From Adiantum capillus-veneris (lineage: Eukaryota > Streptophyta > Polypodiopsida > Polypodiales > Pteridaceae): a stretch of 60,000 nt of DNA. The notes beneath the pieces were generated by a model, which worked only from the letters and a program-made list of their open reading frames with translations, had not been told where the DNA came from and searched no databases. Both the position numbers and the translations under genes were made by a program. Shown here piece by piece: positions 36,339-46,710 of this stretch (positions are counted from its first letter, which is position 1; each line of letters opens with the position of its first letter). The DNA lies in assembly GCA_014529385.2 (NCBI GenBank), contig CM043965.1, forward strand, positions 62,023,933 to 62,083,932, written 5' to 3'.

Positions 36339-37458
36339 GTTATTCATGAAGCCCAAGAGGAAGCTCGGCTTTGAGTACTCAAACGGAAAGCTTCTCTCAA
36401 GAATCAACAGATATCGATTCCCATCAACACTCTGGAAATAGATGACCGACAATGGGAATTACCTAAAGATTCAGTTTCAACAAATGATGACTGGTTAGAC
36501 GGAATGGACCTGCGCATCAAAGTAGAGCTCAACAATCATAGCACCAATGCTTTGGTTGACACAAGAGCTAGAGTAAATGCAGTCATTTATTCCACATACA
36601 AAAAGGCAACAAGTCAAACATTGACGGCAGGAATAGCGACAATCAAAGGATGTAACAAGAACCCAACCCCAACATTGGGAGTAGTCAACTTGAATGTGAT
36701 AGTACATGGATGTTCATGTCCTCATCAGTTTGTATGCTTACCAGATGAACACATGAATGAGACGATGATTCTTGGAATTCCCTGGATGTGGACATACAAA
36801 GCAATACCAGATTGGGATAGAAATCAGCTAAAGCTATCACTCAAAGGCGGGCAACTCATTGTTCCAATTGCACCAAGCAAAGAGGAATGGAAAGGAAGCA
36901 ATCAGCAGACCAAACCACGAAGTAGTCAATCTTCTCCATCCCCGCGACAAGCAAATGCTACAAGTAGCATGCAAGGAGTCAGGCAAATTTGGGTGCCAAA
37001 AGCACAGCTTAAGGATAAGCCAATTCAAACATGGGTGCCTAAAACTTCACCGACAAAACAAAAGAAGGTTCCAAGGGTGAAAACACAGAGACGAGCATCT
37101 CTGCACAAGGAACCTCGCATGAAATTGGTTTGGAAGAAAAAGGAGCACTTATCTTCTCCACATACTATAAAACCAATCAAGCAATGGTAAGTTAAGTCTC
37201 AAAAGACTCCACCACACCATACAGCAACAAGCAGACCAAGTTACCAGTGGTGAGAAAAAGCTCGACAACAGTCAAAAGTGCTACCAACAACTCAAGCAAT
37301 CAGCGTGTTGAAGCATCCTGATGGTACAATCAAACAGAGAGCACACAAGCTATAAGATTTTCTCTTTGGAAGACATCAACAGCAAACCTCAACATCAGAA
37401 ACCCTTGAGTTAATTACTCAAGACCCTGCTCTTGCACAGTGGTTTGAATTGCATTGAT
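36339..37458 (+). pseudogene. Retropepsin-like protease placed after integrase
   Basis: This stays in the same frame (3) as the integrase, separated only by a TAG at 36,336 and a TGA near 36,373, so it is a C-terminal extension of pol. The pattern L-R-I-K-V-E-L-N-N-H, then A-L-V-D-T-R-A with V-N-A-V-I (active site at 36,558-36,566), then M-I-L-G-I-P-W-M near 36,770-36,790 is that of a retroviral-type aspartic protease. The usual D-T-G is D-T-R here, which would abolish activity, and fits a G-to-A or neighbouring change. A basic tail follows with two I/T-W-V-P-K repeats and ends at 37,458. In Ty3/gypsy elements protease is normally upstream of RT. Confidence 0.75.
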
Positions 37459-38936
37459 CTTCAAAGCATGGTAGAGCCAACCACGGCTATGCATAGACAC
37501 GATTTTTCAACCCATGTACATAGTCGTCCCAGAGTACGCCATTTAGGAGGGGTGGAAGGGCACTAAGTACTAAGTAATTAAGGAAAATGTTTGAAGAGGG
37601 AGAAAAAAGTTCGATGTTAACGTGTGAATTTTTTTGCAAAATTACCTAATAATGCCCTTATAATTCACCATCAAGGGAAAAATCACGGATAATATCTTCC
37701 CAATGAGTGTAAATAGTGTATATACTATCAGAAAATCATCAAAACTAGTCCTTTTTTTATAATTTTCATCATTTTTATTGATAATGAGACTTAAAAATAG
37801 AAAAAATTAACAAAAAACAATAAAACTATGTTTTTTAATGGATTTTTTTAATTATTGAATTTTCACTTTACTTTTTTAGAGCACTTTGCTATTTTTTTAA
37901 ATTTTTCTAAATAAACAGGTCAAAAATCAATAATAAATAGCAAGGAATCTCATATGGAAAAACGGAAGACACGATGGGATCATAAAGACAAGGAAGACAA
38001 ACACAAAAATTTTCAATGAAATCAGAAGATGGAAGCGGGAAGCCTAAATTAGGCGGCCAGGCCTACTTTTGCAAAATTCTTGCAAAATGAGCTACAAGAA
38101 TCCGATCAAGGAAATTTTTTAGTCTAACATAGATTTCACGGCCTAGTAGGACTAACGGGGGGATTTGGGGAAAATTGGTTTGGGAAGTCCGGGTATAGAT
38201 ATCCAAGGTAGGCTAAAACCACCTCATTTCCACTTGCAGCCTTTGCAGAGAGAGCTTTCGATCTCTTTCGCGCGTCTTTTCCGGAGTCCACAGTTGCCCG
38301 TTTTCAGCGCCGTTTCACACGAGACATGAGGGGTAAGTTCTTTACTCGTCAATGATCCAATTTGTACGGCTGGTAGCTAGTCTAAACCCCTAGAAATTGA
38401 GCAGTGCACGAAGACCTACGATAAAAAACTGACCATAGCGGCCTGTTAGCTCGACCAAATCAGATGGGATTTGAACAGTAGCATGCTCTAACATAATAGA
38501 ACCTTTCTATATCATCAGTCGACCATTTGGCAGGGGTCGAGGGGGTCCCCAGTAGAAAAAGCTAGGTTTTTGGCAAACGCCAGAAATTCGATATGATTCC
38601 ATAGATAGCTTGCCTACGAGGTTCATATACAATGTATATGATTGGTTTAGTGAAACCAATCAAGCAAAGCCCTCGAAAAGCAGAAAATGGCTCGAAGACT
38701 ACAAAGCGTCAAATTGGACATACAGGGTCAAACTGACTCCAAATGAGCCAGAATTGGATGAGTTGCTTCACGACTATGTTGCGGACAAATCCAAAGCCTC
38801 AAAGTTGACTGACCAACCCAACAGACAGTGTAGTCACAGAAAACGGTGATTTCAGAGTCGACGATGCACAAATTGATGCCGACAAGACCAAACTTGACCA
38901 AATTCAATTTAGGACTTGTTTTAGGTGTATAGAATG
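37459..38936 (+). other. Spacer after pol; possible internal promoter and splice donor
   Basis: No gene. A purine tract (aggaggggtggaaggg) at 37,545-37,560 resembles the 3' polypurine tract. AT-rich sequence follows to about 37,960. Near 38,193 is a tatagata box. Then comes CT-rich sequence (gagagctttcgatctctttcg), and at about 38,325 gacatgaggggtaagttc, which contains a strong plant-type donor (ggtaagt). I infer that a second transcript may start here and be spliced to the accessory coding block. The Mutator-like element was inserted at 38,937, within that putative intron. Confidence 0.4.
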
Positions 38937-38995
38937 AGTCCTACCATAGCCCGAGCAAGATTTTGCGAGCAAAGCAAAACTCGAGCGAAGATCTA
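38937..38995 (+). repeat. Left terminal inverted repeat of Mutator-like element
   Basis: About 50 bases, pairing imperfectly with 50,240-50,310. The shared core is the phrase c-gagcaa repeated two to three times with short A-rich spacers. Confidence 0.7.
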
Positions 38996-38997
38996 TG

Positions 38998-40259
38998 TTG
39001 TGGTATTGGCACCTATCTAGAAAAAATGGCCATGATCATTATGACACTTCTCACCAAAAACTACGCAGGACATATATAGTACTTTTGAAAAAAAACAGAC
39101 AGTTTTCCTTGTATATGAAGCAATATTTTTAAAATAACCATAAACCTTCACGGCACCTCACATGAGGATTTTAAATCTTAACCAAATCCATCAATAGAGT
39201 ACGTAGTATCTATCCATAATCCAAAATATTAGAACATCTATAGTTGTGGTATTATCACCGCTCGAAAAAATAATAAAAATGGCCATAACCATTATGCCTC
39301 CTCTCACGAAAAACAAAGCAAAACAAACATAGTACTTATAAAAAAAATTGGACATAGTTTCCCTTGTACATGAAGCAATATTTCAAAAATAATCATAAGC
39401 CTTCATGGCACCTCACATGAGGATTTTAAACCTTAACCAAATCCATCAAAACAGTACATACTACTTGTCCACAATTCAAAATATTAGAACATCTGTAGTT
39501 GTGGTATTATCACTGCTCGAAAAAATAATAAAAATGGCCATAACCATTATATCTCCTCTAACGAAAAACAAAGCAAAACAAACATAGTACTTTTAAAAAA
39601 AATTGGACATAGTTTCCCTTGTATATGAAGCACTATTTCAAAAATAACCATAAACCTTCACGGCACCTCACATGAGGATTTTAAATCTTAACCAAATCCA
39701 TCAAAACAGTACATACTACTTATCCACAATTCAAAATATTAGAACATCTATAGTTGTGGTATTATCACCACTCGAAAAAATAATAAAAATGGTCATAACC
39801 ATTATATCTCCTCTCACAAAAAACAAAGCAAAATAAACATAGTACTTTAAAAAAAATTTGGACATAGTTTCCCTTGTATATGAAGCAATATTTCAAAAAT
39901 AACCATAAACCTTCACGGCACCTCACAAGAGGATTTTGAATCTTAACCAAATCCATCAAAACAGTACATACTACTTATCCACAATCCAAAATATTAGAAC
40001 ATCAGTATTTGTGGTATTATCACCGCTTGAAAAAATAATAAAAATGGCCATAACCATTATGCCTCCTCTCACGAAAAACAAAGCAAAACAAACATAGTAC
40101 TTTAAAAAAAAATTGGACATAGTTTCCCTTGTACATGAAGCAATTTTTCAAAAATAATCATAAGCCTTCACGGCACCTCACATGAGGATTTTAAACCTTA
40201 ACCAAATCCATCAAAACAGTACATACTACTTATCCACAATCCAAAATATTAGAACATCA
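38998..40259. repeat. 255-base tandem array, about five units
   Basis: The phrase cttcacggcacctcacatga recurs at 39,146, 39,401, 39,656, 39,911 and 40,166, always exactly 255 bases apart; the 39,401 copy reads cttcatgg. Each unit also contains tattagaacatc, gtggtattatcaccgctcga, ataataaaaatggccataac and ttggacatagtttccctt. The first unit is the most diverged, and the array stops at 40,259. One further diverged unit lies apart at about 44,465-44,560. The array sits between the left end of the transposon and the 3' end of the methyltransferase-like gene. Any function is unknown. Confidence 0.95.
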
Positions 40260-40634
40260 ACTGTTAAAAGTTTCCATCGTGATATAACGAGATTCCTGTG
40301 AACACAACAAGACATGAATTTGAATTTTAACATCCACCAATGTTATAAATCCATTGTTCTTATGATGACTCGCACTCATCATCAATGAATACGTTATGTC
40401 TCTGATACCTCTCAGGGATGTAAGAATTGTATCGCGTATCTGCTACCATGGTTCTAGCCATCTGCTCTTCGTAGACCGGCAATGCACTTCCATTTTTTTA
40501 AAAAAATATTGTGAAGTTAAACCCAAACAAGTAATATAGGCAGTATCGATGATCAATAAATACCACCGCTAATACAAAAATAGTGACAAAAAAGATGAGA
40601 GCAATGTCAATGTCAAAAGTAAGAGGGGCCCTCA
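40260..40634. other. Downstream flank of methyltransferase-like gene
   Basis: 375 bases of AT-rich sequence between the gene's stop codon (40,635-40,637) and the tandem array. It probably holds the 3' untranslated region and poly(A) signals, but none can be singled out. Confidence 0.3.
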
Positions 40635-43600
40635 CTAGTCGTCAAAGGGATTGACACGCGATGGCATGTCACTCTCATCATCAATATCTAAAGAGGTGGA
40701 CGCCTCCTCTCTGCCCCACTTTCTAGGGCGAAGCAACAGTAACACATATCCTGAAATCAGTGGCTCATCAATGTCGACTGCAACACATGCTCATCCTGAA
40801 GCCAAGCAAGCTGCTAGTACAGGGGTTGTGCCACATCCAAGCTCCAAACAAATACCTCCTCGTCAGAAAAGCAACTCCACAAAACATGCAATGAAAGAAT
40901 GGCTCCATTGCAGTCCTCCTCGCAATGGCTCACCTGATAATGATCTAGCCTGAGAGAGCTCCGGAAGGTGATGCACCATAAAAGAATCCGAAGAGTGCAT
41001 ACCAAGACGGGAGAACAAGGCAGCGCTTTCTGATACAAAGCAAGGTGGACGCATACCCACTCTGTGAATCATAAATAGCATAGAGCAATTACACTCCAAA
41101 ACAAGACACACGATTAGAGCAAACAACAAGACAAAGTGCTGAAATATTGATGTAAAAACAAATGTATCACCTCCACACGACCACCAAAACTCTCCACATA
41201 ACCATATGCTCCATGATGGAGCACTACAATGCGTCGATGAACCACCATCTCTGAAGCACGAGAAAATCTCTCCACCCAGCCAACGGCCTCTCGTGTTATT
41301 TTCACTAAATATCAATGATAAATACCACAAATATTACAAATTTTTGCATGACTATAAACAAGATAGACCTGCCAAAGAAACCATGATCAACAGCCATCCA
41401 GAATCCGCCAATGTCGAGAATTCCAAATGAACACCAGCACGTACATGATCCTCAGTGCAAATGTCCCAACGAGGTGAAGTAGAGGAGCCTAAGAGGGACC
41501 CACCAAATGGAAGATCTAAGAAAATCAAATCTGCAGCCCATGAAACTGATTTCGTGCCGCGGGTATACAAGATAGATTCAGAGCGTGCCCGCACGAGATG
41601 CTCGTGTACAGGGACCCATGCAAGATTACGGATCCCCGCCCTATAGTCTGCAGCAATGGCAATGTAGTCCCCAACAATAGCCATGCATCGAGTATCCATA
41701 GAGCTAGAGAGACAATGAGATGGAGACTCCATAATATAAACAAAAAGAGATACTCCTTCGAGCCACGATCGTGCCAGGAGCAACTGAGACATTACAATGA
41801 GGTTTAATAAGCCATGCATCAACTACGTGGAAGGAAAGCATTAACAAATGTTTTTGTAGTTTACCTAGAGGTGGCTCCACCTCCTCGTCAATGATTTGAT
41901 CCACAACCCTCTCCTTTTCCTTTTGTGAATTGCACATTTCTAAAATAGATAACTTCAAATCAAAGCACTGTAACTTTTAGATAGGTAAATATGAGCATGA
42001 TCAAACATACCTGCACGACTCTCTTCTACTATGTCTACTGGAGGAACCTTCATCGCAGCATCCTTCGATATCATCTCTTGTAGCTCTCTTTCACGTCCAA
42101 GAACATGGCCCTTCTCCATATCTATCCACCATAGACAATTATCTATCTCCCAAGGAATCAATGTGTGCATAGTAGAGGGATACATGCTTGTGTCTTGGAT
42201 CGCTAGCTGATTCCACTATCTAGCCAGAAAGGGCATGGCAGGTAAGACACTCTTGGTAACCAAGAACATGAAGAATCTACAAAGGTCAATTAGGTGACAC
42301 GAATGTAAGAAACAATAACAACGAATATTATATATCTAAGTCAATTAGTGATTCACCTGAAAGCCAAACGTTGTGCTGCCATTCTCAATGTATCCACCTT
42401 CTTTAATGCCTGCTTATCGATATCCTTAGTCTTCACTCCAAGAGACACCTCTATTGGAAATAGATAGGGCCTCGCCTCAAATTTAATTTCTTCAAAGTAG
42501 AATGCAAGAGTGCAGTCATGCTGCAAAGGCACCCCGCCTGGCACATCCAAAAGATCTGACACAATCTGAAATGCCCTCTGAAAAACCCGAGCCAAAAAAC
42601 CCTCTCTACGAAGCCAGCTACATTCCCAAATAAAAAGAGGAGACAAAGTTAGACTTATATATAAAGGCATGATATATTTAGTACTTTTAATCTTAGCTAT
42701 ACTTACATGAGAAAGACGTGATCTCCCTTTTTCAAACCATATGCACTCCTTGTAATCTTGTCTGCTTCCAATAATGAAACCCAATGAATCTTATTTTGCA
42801 CGGGGGCGTCTTGAAGTGCTATTAAGTTCAGCTTCTCCAACATAGCCCAACTATCAAGACCCCATTTCAAAGACAAAACTCTTGCTAGCCAATCCGTCCC
42901 AAGATTGGGATCAACAATGTTAAGCAACTAAAAATTTTAATATTGCATATGACAAGCACTTAAGTAACTTTTTGCACATTTTTCTCAAGAGAATGCCGGT
43001 GAATTCATGTTATCTACATAACTTTCCAATTCGATCCTAATATTTGTGAGTAATCTCCTCACAAATTCTCTCTTCTTCTTTCTGATGCTCTTCCGCAGAC
43101 AAGCTTTGTTTGATAAGAGCAACTCGCTTTTCTTTTTCTTTTGTCATTTGAATCTAAAATTAAATATACGTTAACAAGCTTTGAAATCATGCATTTAAAT
43201 GAGAGTAAAAATCATTTAGTCTGACACATACGTCATAGACCAATCTACCAAGGTACCGTCACGTAAGTGGATACCAAGGCTCTGTACCTTTGGCATTCTT
43301 CTTCCGTACAGCGACAATAAGTTTTTGATCTCTATCTGGCAAACCCTTTAGATACATTTCATGATCCGCTGTACAACTATGTGTCATATTGACAATCTCA
43401 TCACGAAGATGAGTGACAACAAGAGCATGAGTGTTCATGCTACATTGAAAGACCAAAAAACCATTTGATACTCACATTCAAGTGTTAGCAAAGATAGAAG
43501 AAACATCAACACTTACAAGTTCATTCGTTGTAAACTGCTTAGCAAGGCAATCTCTGGCACCTTAGTGGGATCTATAATGGTGCATAGGACTCGACAGTGT

Positions 43601-44381
43601 TTCTCCTTTGAAGTGGAGAACTTCTCTTTTATCGATTCCCTCCAAGCCACGGTGCAATGATTCCCTTCCCAAACATAGAACATGTGATTTGTGAGATCTT
43701 GAAACTTTCTTTGTTTTTTTAAATCGGCTTCAAATTCTTCATTGATTTCATTCCAAAGAGGATCCCATGTAGCCTTTATCTCATCTAGAACATTCACAAA
43801 GTCAAACTTCAAACAACATTCACAGCACGTGGACATCAATACAAAAATGAAAAGTGTGAACACATACCATTCACAAAACTCTCCTCTCTTTTGCATGTTA
43901 CCAAAGAGACAATGAATGCTCCTTTCTCTGGCATATAACCTTCTTTTGTAAAGGCCGCCTTCAATCCACTGAGATCATCTCTCAAACCTCTCACTCTCGC
44001 ATATGGAATCAATCTACATAAAGGAATGGAGGGACAATCGAAGCAACTAAAAACACGTGTGATTTCAAGAATGTCTGCACCTCTATGCATAAAGATATTT
44101 TGCTCATCTTCCATCTCAGACGCTGCGGTAACCTCATCCATTATCTCCCATGGAAAAATCTGTAAACCATTCTCCTCGGGGGCTAAAGTATCATCAACTT
44201 CGTGTAGAGAGCTCTGTCCCATTTCCATGGAAAGAACCTCCTCACCTTGTGTCTCAATTTCCTCTATCATGTCGGTAGCTGAGACTGAAGATACTTGATC
44301 ACTAGCATCTACCTGGCCATAAAGAGAAGCATTGTTACTCCTTCCCCTTCGTGATCTTCCACGCGGTTTCGGGTTGTTTCA
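40635..44381 (-). pseudogene. Transposon-borne DNA amino-methyltransferase-like gene, multi-exon, decayed
   Basis: About eleven minus-strand exons are separated by short GT-AG introns, for example introns at about 43,785-43,867, 43,440-43,516, 42,277-42,356 and 41,305-41,368. Several splice joins preserve frame. The last third carries A-D-L-I-F-L-D-L-P-F-G (active-site motif IV, at 41,502-41,516) and, downstream, I-C-L-E-L-G-C-G-T-T (S-adenosylmethionine loop, 40,824-40,844) followed by V-A-V-D-I-D. Motif IV before the cofactor motif is the permuted order of beta-class adenine-N6 or cytosine-N4 DNA methyltransferases. The N-terminal 650 or so residues are acidic and partly coiled-coil, with a basic stretch (P-R-G-R-S-R-R-G-R-S) near 44,350, and are otherwise unrecognised. 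In-frame stops, several of them TGA before Arg-like positions, plus at least one frameshift make it inactive. MT-A70 (D-P-P-W) is less likely because a G-x-G loop follows. Confidence 0.6.
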
Positions 44382-45232
44382 ACATCAACAAACATGGAGA
44401 TAATAATTTTACAAAAGAGTCAAATTATATATGGCACCATATTGAAATAAAACACAATGGAAATCTTTAAAAAAATTGGACAGAGCTACCTTTGTACATA
44501 GAGCATTATTTCAAAAAATACTATAGCCCATAATGGCTTCTCACTTGAAAAAATTTGGTCTTCAAATTCTTTCATAAACATAATTTATGAAGCAACAAAT
44601 TTAGTACAAATATCATAAGACAATGCATATGTAAATAAAGTAAATGGTTTATATGCGTGTTGGCTATTGTTTTATTTGTAAGAAAGATAGTACTCACGCA
44701 CATATACTAGTAGTCATCATAGTGTATACACCCTCTTCACATTTGTGAGACAAGTACTAGTTATAGTAAAAGATCAACTATTGTTTCTATGCCAAGTAGA
44801 GCGTTTCTATGCCATCAAAAAGATGTAATTATTCAAGTGCTTAAATATGCTAACAAGGCTTTGAGAGTTTGTGATGATCAATGCCCTAGCATTTGCCAAA
44901 CATCACAAACCAATGAAGATCCATGACAAAGCTGTTTACAATGGACTGTTTACAATATCTAGGCCCCTCGTAATGCATTGAAAACGTGTTATTTAAAATG
45001 GGTAGCATTTGAACAAATGCATCACAAAAACGTGCTAACAAACTACCTAATTAGCCGGGGTCTCCATACATCAAATGCATGCAAAGGTCATACTACATGC
45101 TGTAGAACCAACTGATATTAAATTGAGCAATATCCCCATTCAAAGCCAAGCTAATATAGAAGGGAAACGTTAAGGTAAGTTCAGGATGCATTAAGCTCGG
45201 AGTTTACTCATCACTTTCAAAGCAAAGAATTT
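44382..45232. other. Probable long intron or 5' region of methyltransferase-like gene
   Basis: AT-rich, no coding signal. It includes one diverged unit of the 255-base repeat at about 44,465-44,560. The open stretch at 45,233-45,436 could be the first exon of the gene on its left. Confidence 0.35.
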
Positions 45233-45436
45233 TCAAGACCAAAGTTTGCATTGAGCATCATTGAGTACCTTGTATGTGGACGACCCCTTCGAGTCAATGC
45301 GGAGTTTCGACCAGTCATTGTAATTCGTGTTCTCAATCACACCTCTCAAAGCCCTTTCTAAAGCCAAAAAACCGGACCTGCTGAAATCGGAATCCACGGA
45401 CCTGCTGAGCTTGTCGTTACCTGAACCACCGCGCAC
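45233..45436 (-). other. Possible first exon of methyltransferase-like gene
   Basis: A minus-strand open frame of 67 codons starts with M-R-G-G-S-G. A segment with F-L-A-L-E-R-A-L-R-G-V-I-E then W-S-K-L-R-I-D looks like real coding sequence, and a donor-like aag/gtactc occurs near 45,268. No database family is recognised. Its place and strand suit the 5' end of the gene at 40,635-44,381. Confidence 0.35.
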
Positions 45437-45439
45437 CGG

Positions 45440-45790
45440 TGCGCGCTCCTACGGCTACCTGAACTCGCTGGCGCCTGACTAAACGCTGACCTGCCTGAAC
45501 TAGTCTGTGCCTAAACCAGCCTGACTAAACCGGCTGAAATCGGACCTGCCTGAACCCGCTGAATCGGACCTTCCTGAACCGGCTGAAATCGGACATGCTT
45601 GACCTGCTGAATCGGCTGAACCGAACCTGCTAAACCTGCTGAACCAGCTTGAACCTACTGAACCTGCTCGAACCAGCTGAATTGGACCTGCGAGATGTGG
45701 TTGAACCGGCTGAAATCGGCAGCAGCTCGTTCGCTTTGTACCTGCCTGAACTACAGCGCGCCGGCGCGCGCTCCTACGGGTAGATAGGTA
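45440..45790. repeat. Degenerate minisatellite, about 20-26 base units
   Basis: Imperfect repeats of cctgaaccggctgaaatcgg type fill about 45,470-45,730. They are bounded on both sides by gcgcgctcctacgg (about 45,441 and 45,764). The stretch is much richer in G and C than the rest of the transposon. It lies between the two divergent genes, so it may be part of their shared promoter region. Confidence 0.7.
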
Positions 45791-45974
45791 TGGCTCCTCG
45801 CACGCACAAGCAATAGAGCAAACCAAGCACGCACGCAGAAGGGAAAACCTCCACGCAGGCGCGCAACAGAGGAAACTCAGAGGAGGTCGCGTTTCACAGA
45901 GGCTCAATTATTAAAATTTTAAAAGATTTTGGCCTAAGTCAAGTTACTTAGAGGGGGAATTTTACTAGATTTTA

Positions 45975-46464
45975 GAGAAAATTACCAAAATACCCCTCTA
46001 ATTTGTGAAAATTCCCAAAATACCCCTCAAATTTCAAAAATTCCCAAAGTACCCCCATAATTTGTCATAAATTCACAAAATGCGCTTCAAATTTTTCAAA
46101 ATTCCCAAAATACCCATGGTTGTGAGAATAAATTTCTCCAAAAACAAAAAAATTGTAGCTTTTCATAAGAAGAGTGATTGTCTACCATACAGGATGCTAA
46201 AACTAAGATTTGAGATGGTTATGTAAGCTTTGGAGATGAATTCCTTCATTATTTTTAGGCATAATTGCCTTTTTTGGGAGGTAATTTGCAACAAATTACA
46301 TGCTAAGCACTTAAAAACCGATCTCAATTTCCAAACAAGAATAAAGATTAGAAAATCTTGAAGATCCAACGAAAATAGATACAAGGCTATTTTGGGAATT
46401 TTTGAAATTTGAGGGGTATATTGGGAATTTCCACAAATTAGAGGGGTATTTTGGTAATTTTCCC
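45975..46464. mobile_element. Mutator-type MITE, copy 2, nested in the Mutator-like element
   Basis: Starts gagaaaattaccaaaatacc and ends attttggtaattttccc, flanked by tagatttta at 45,966-45,974 and 46,465-46,473. It is the same family as 11,952-12,384: shared end sequence, the phrase gagaataaatttctccaaa and a central region with cctattttggg-like repeats. It sits between the two divergent genes. Confidence 0.85.
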
Positions 46465-46710
46465 TAGATTTTACAGATTGTTACTCATTGACAAGATTTT
46501 ATTGAATTTTTTAGACTTTGACCCGGATTTGCTTAATGTTTCGGTGATCATATTTTATGAATGCAAGCCGTCTGCACCGCTTTTTGGAGAATGACGCCCG
46601 AAATAACGACTACCATCTGTAGCTGATGTTATTTTTCAGTCTAGACTCTGCACTCACTTTCATTTGAAACTTAATTAGTAACTTTAACTTCTCTAAGACG
46701 ATTGCTTCCA

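Noticed and set aside
37545-37560. Purine tract after pol as the true 3' end of the retroelement
   Set aside because: No LTR follows it, whereas a better purine tract directly precedes the 3' LTR at 54,725; it may be an ancestral or internal tract.
38998-40259. CRISPR array
   Set aside because: Units of 255 bases are repeated throughout with no variable spacers, and the context is eukaryotic transposons.
40635-44381. MT-A70 type RNA methyltransferase
   Set aside because: MT-A70 has D-P-P-W; here D-L-P-F-G is followed by a G-C-G-T-T loop, fitting the beta-class order better.
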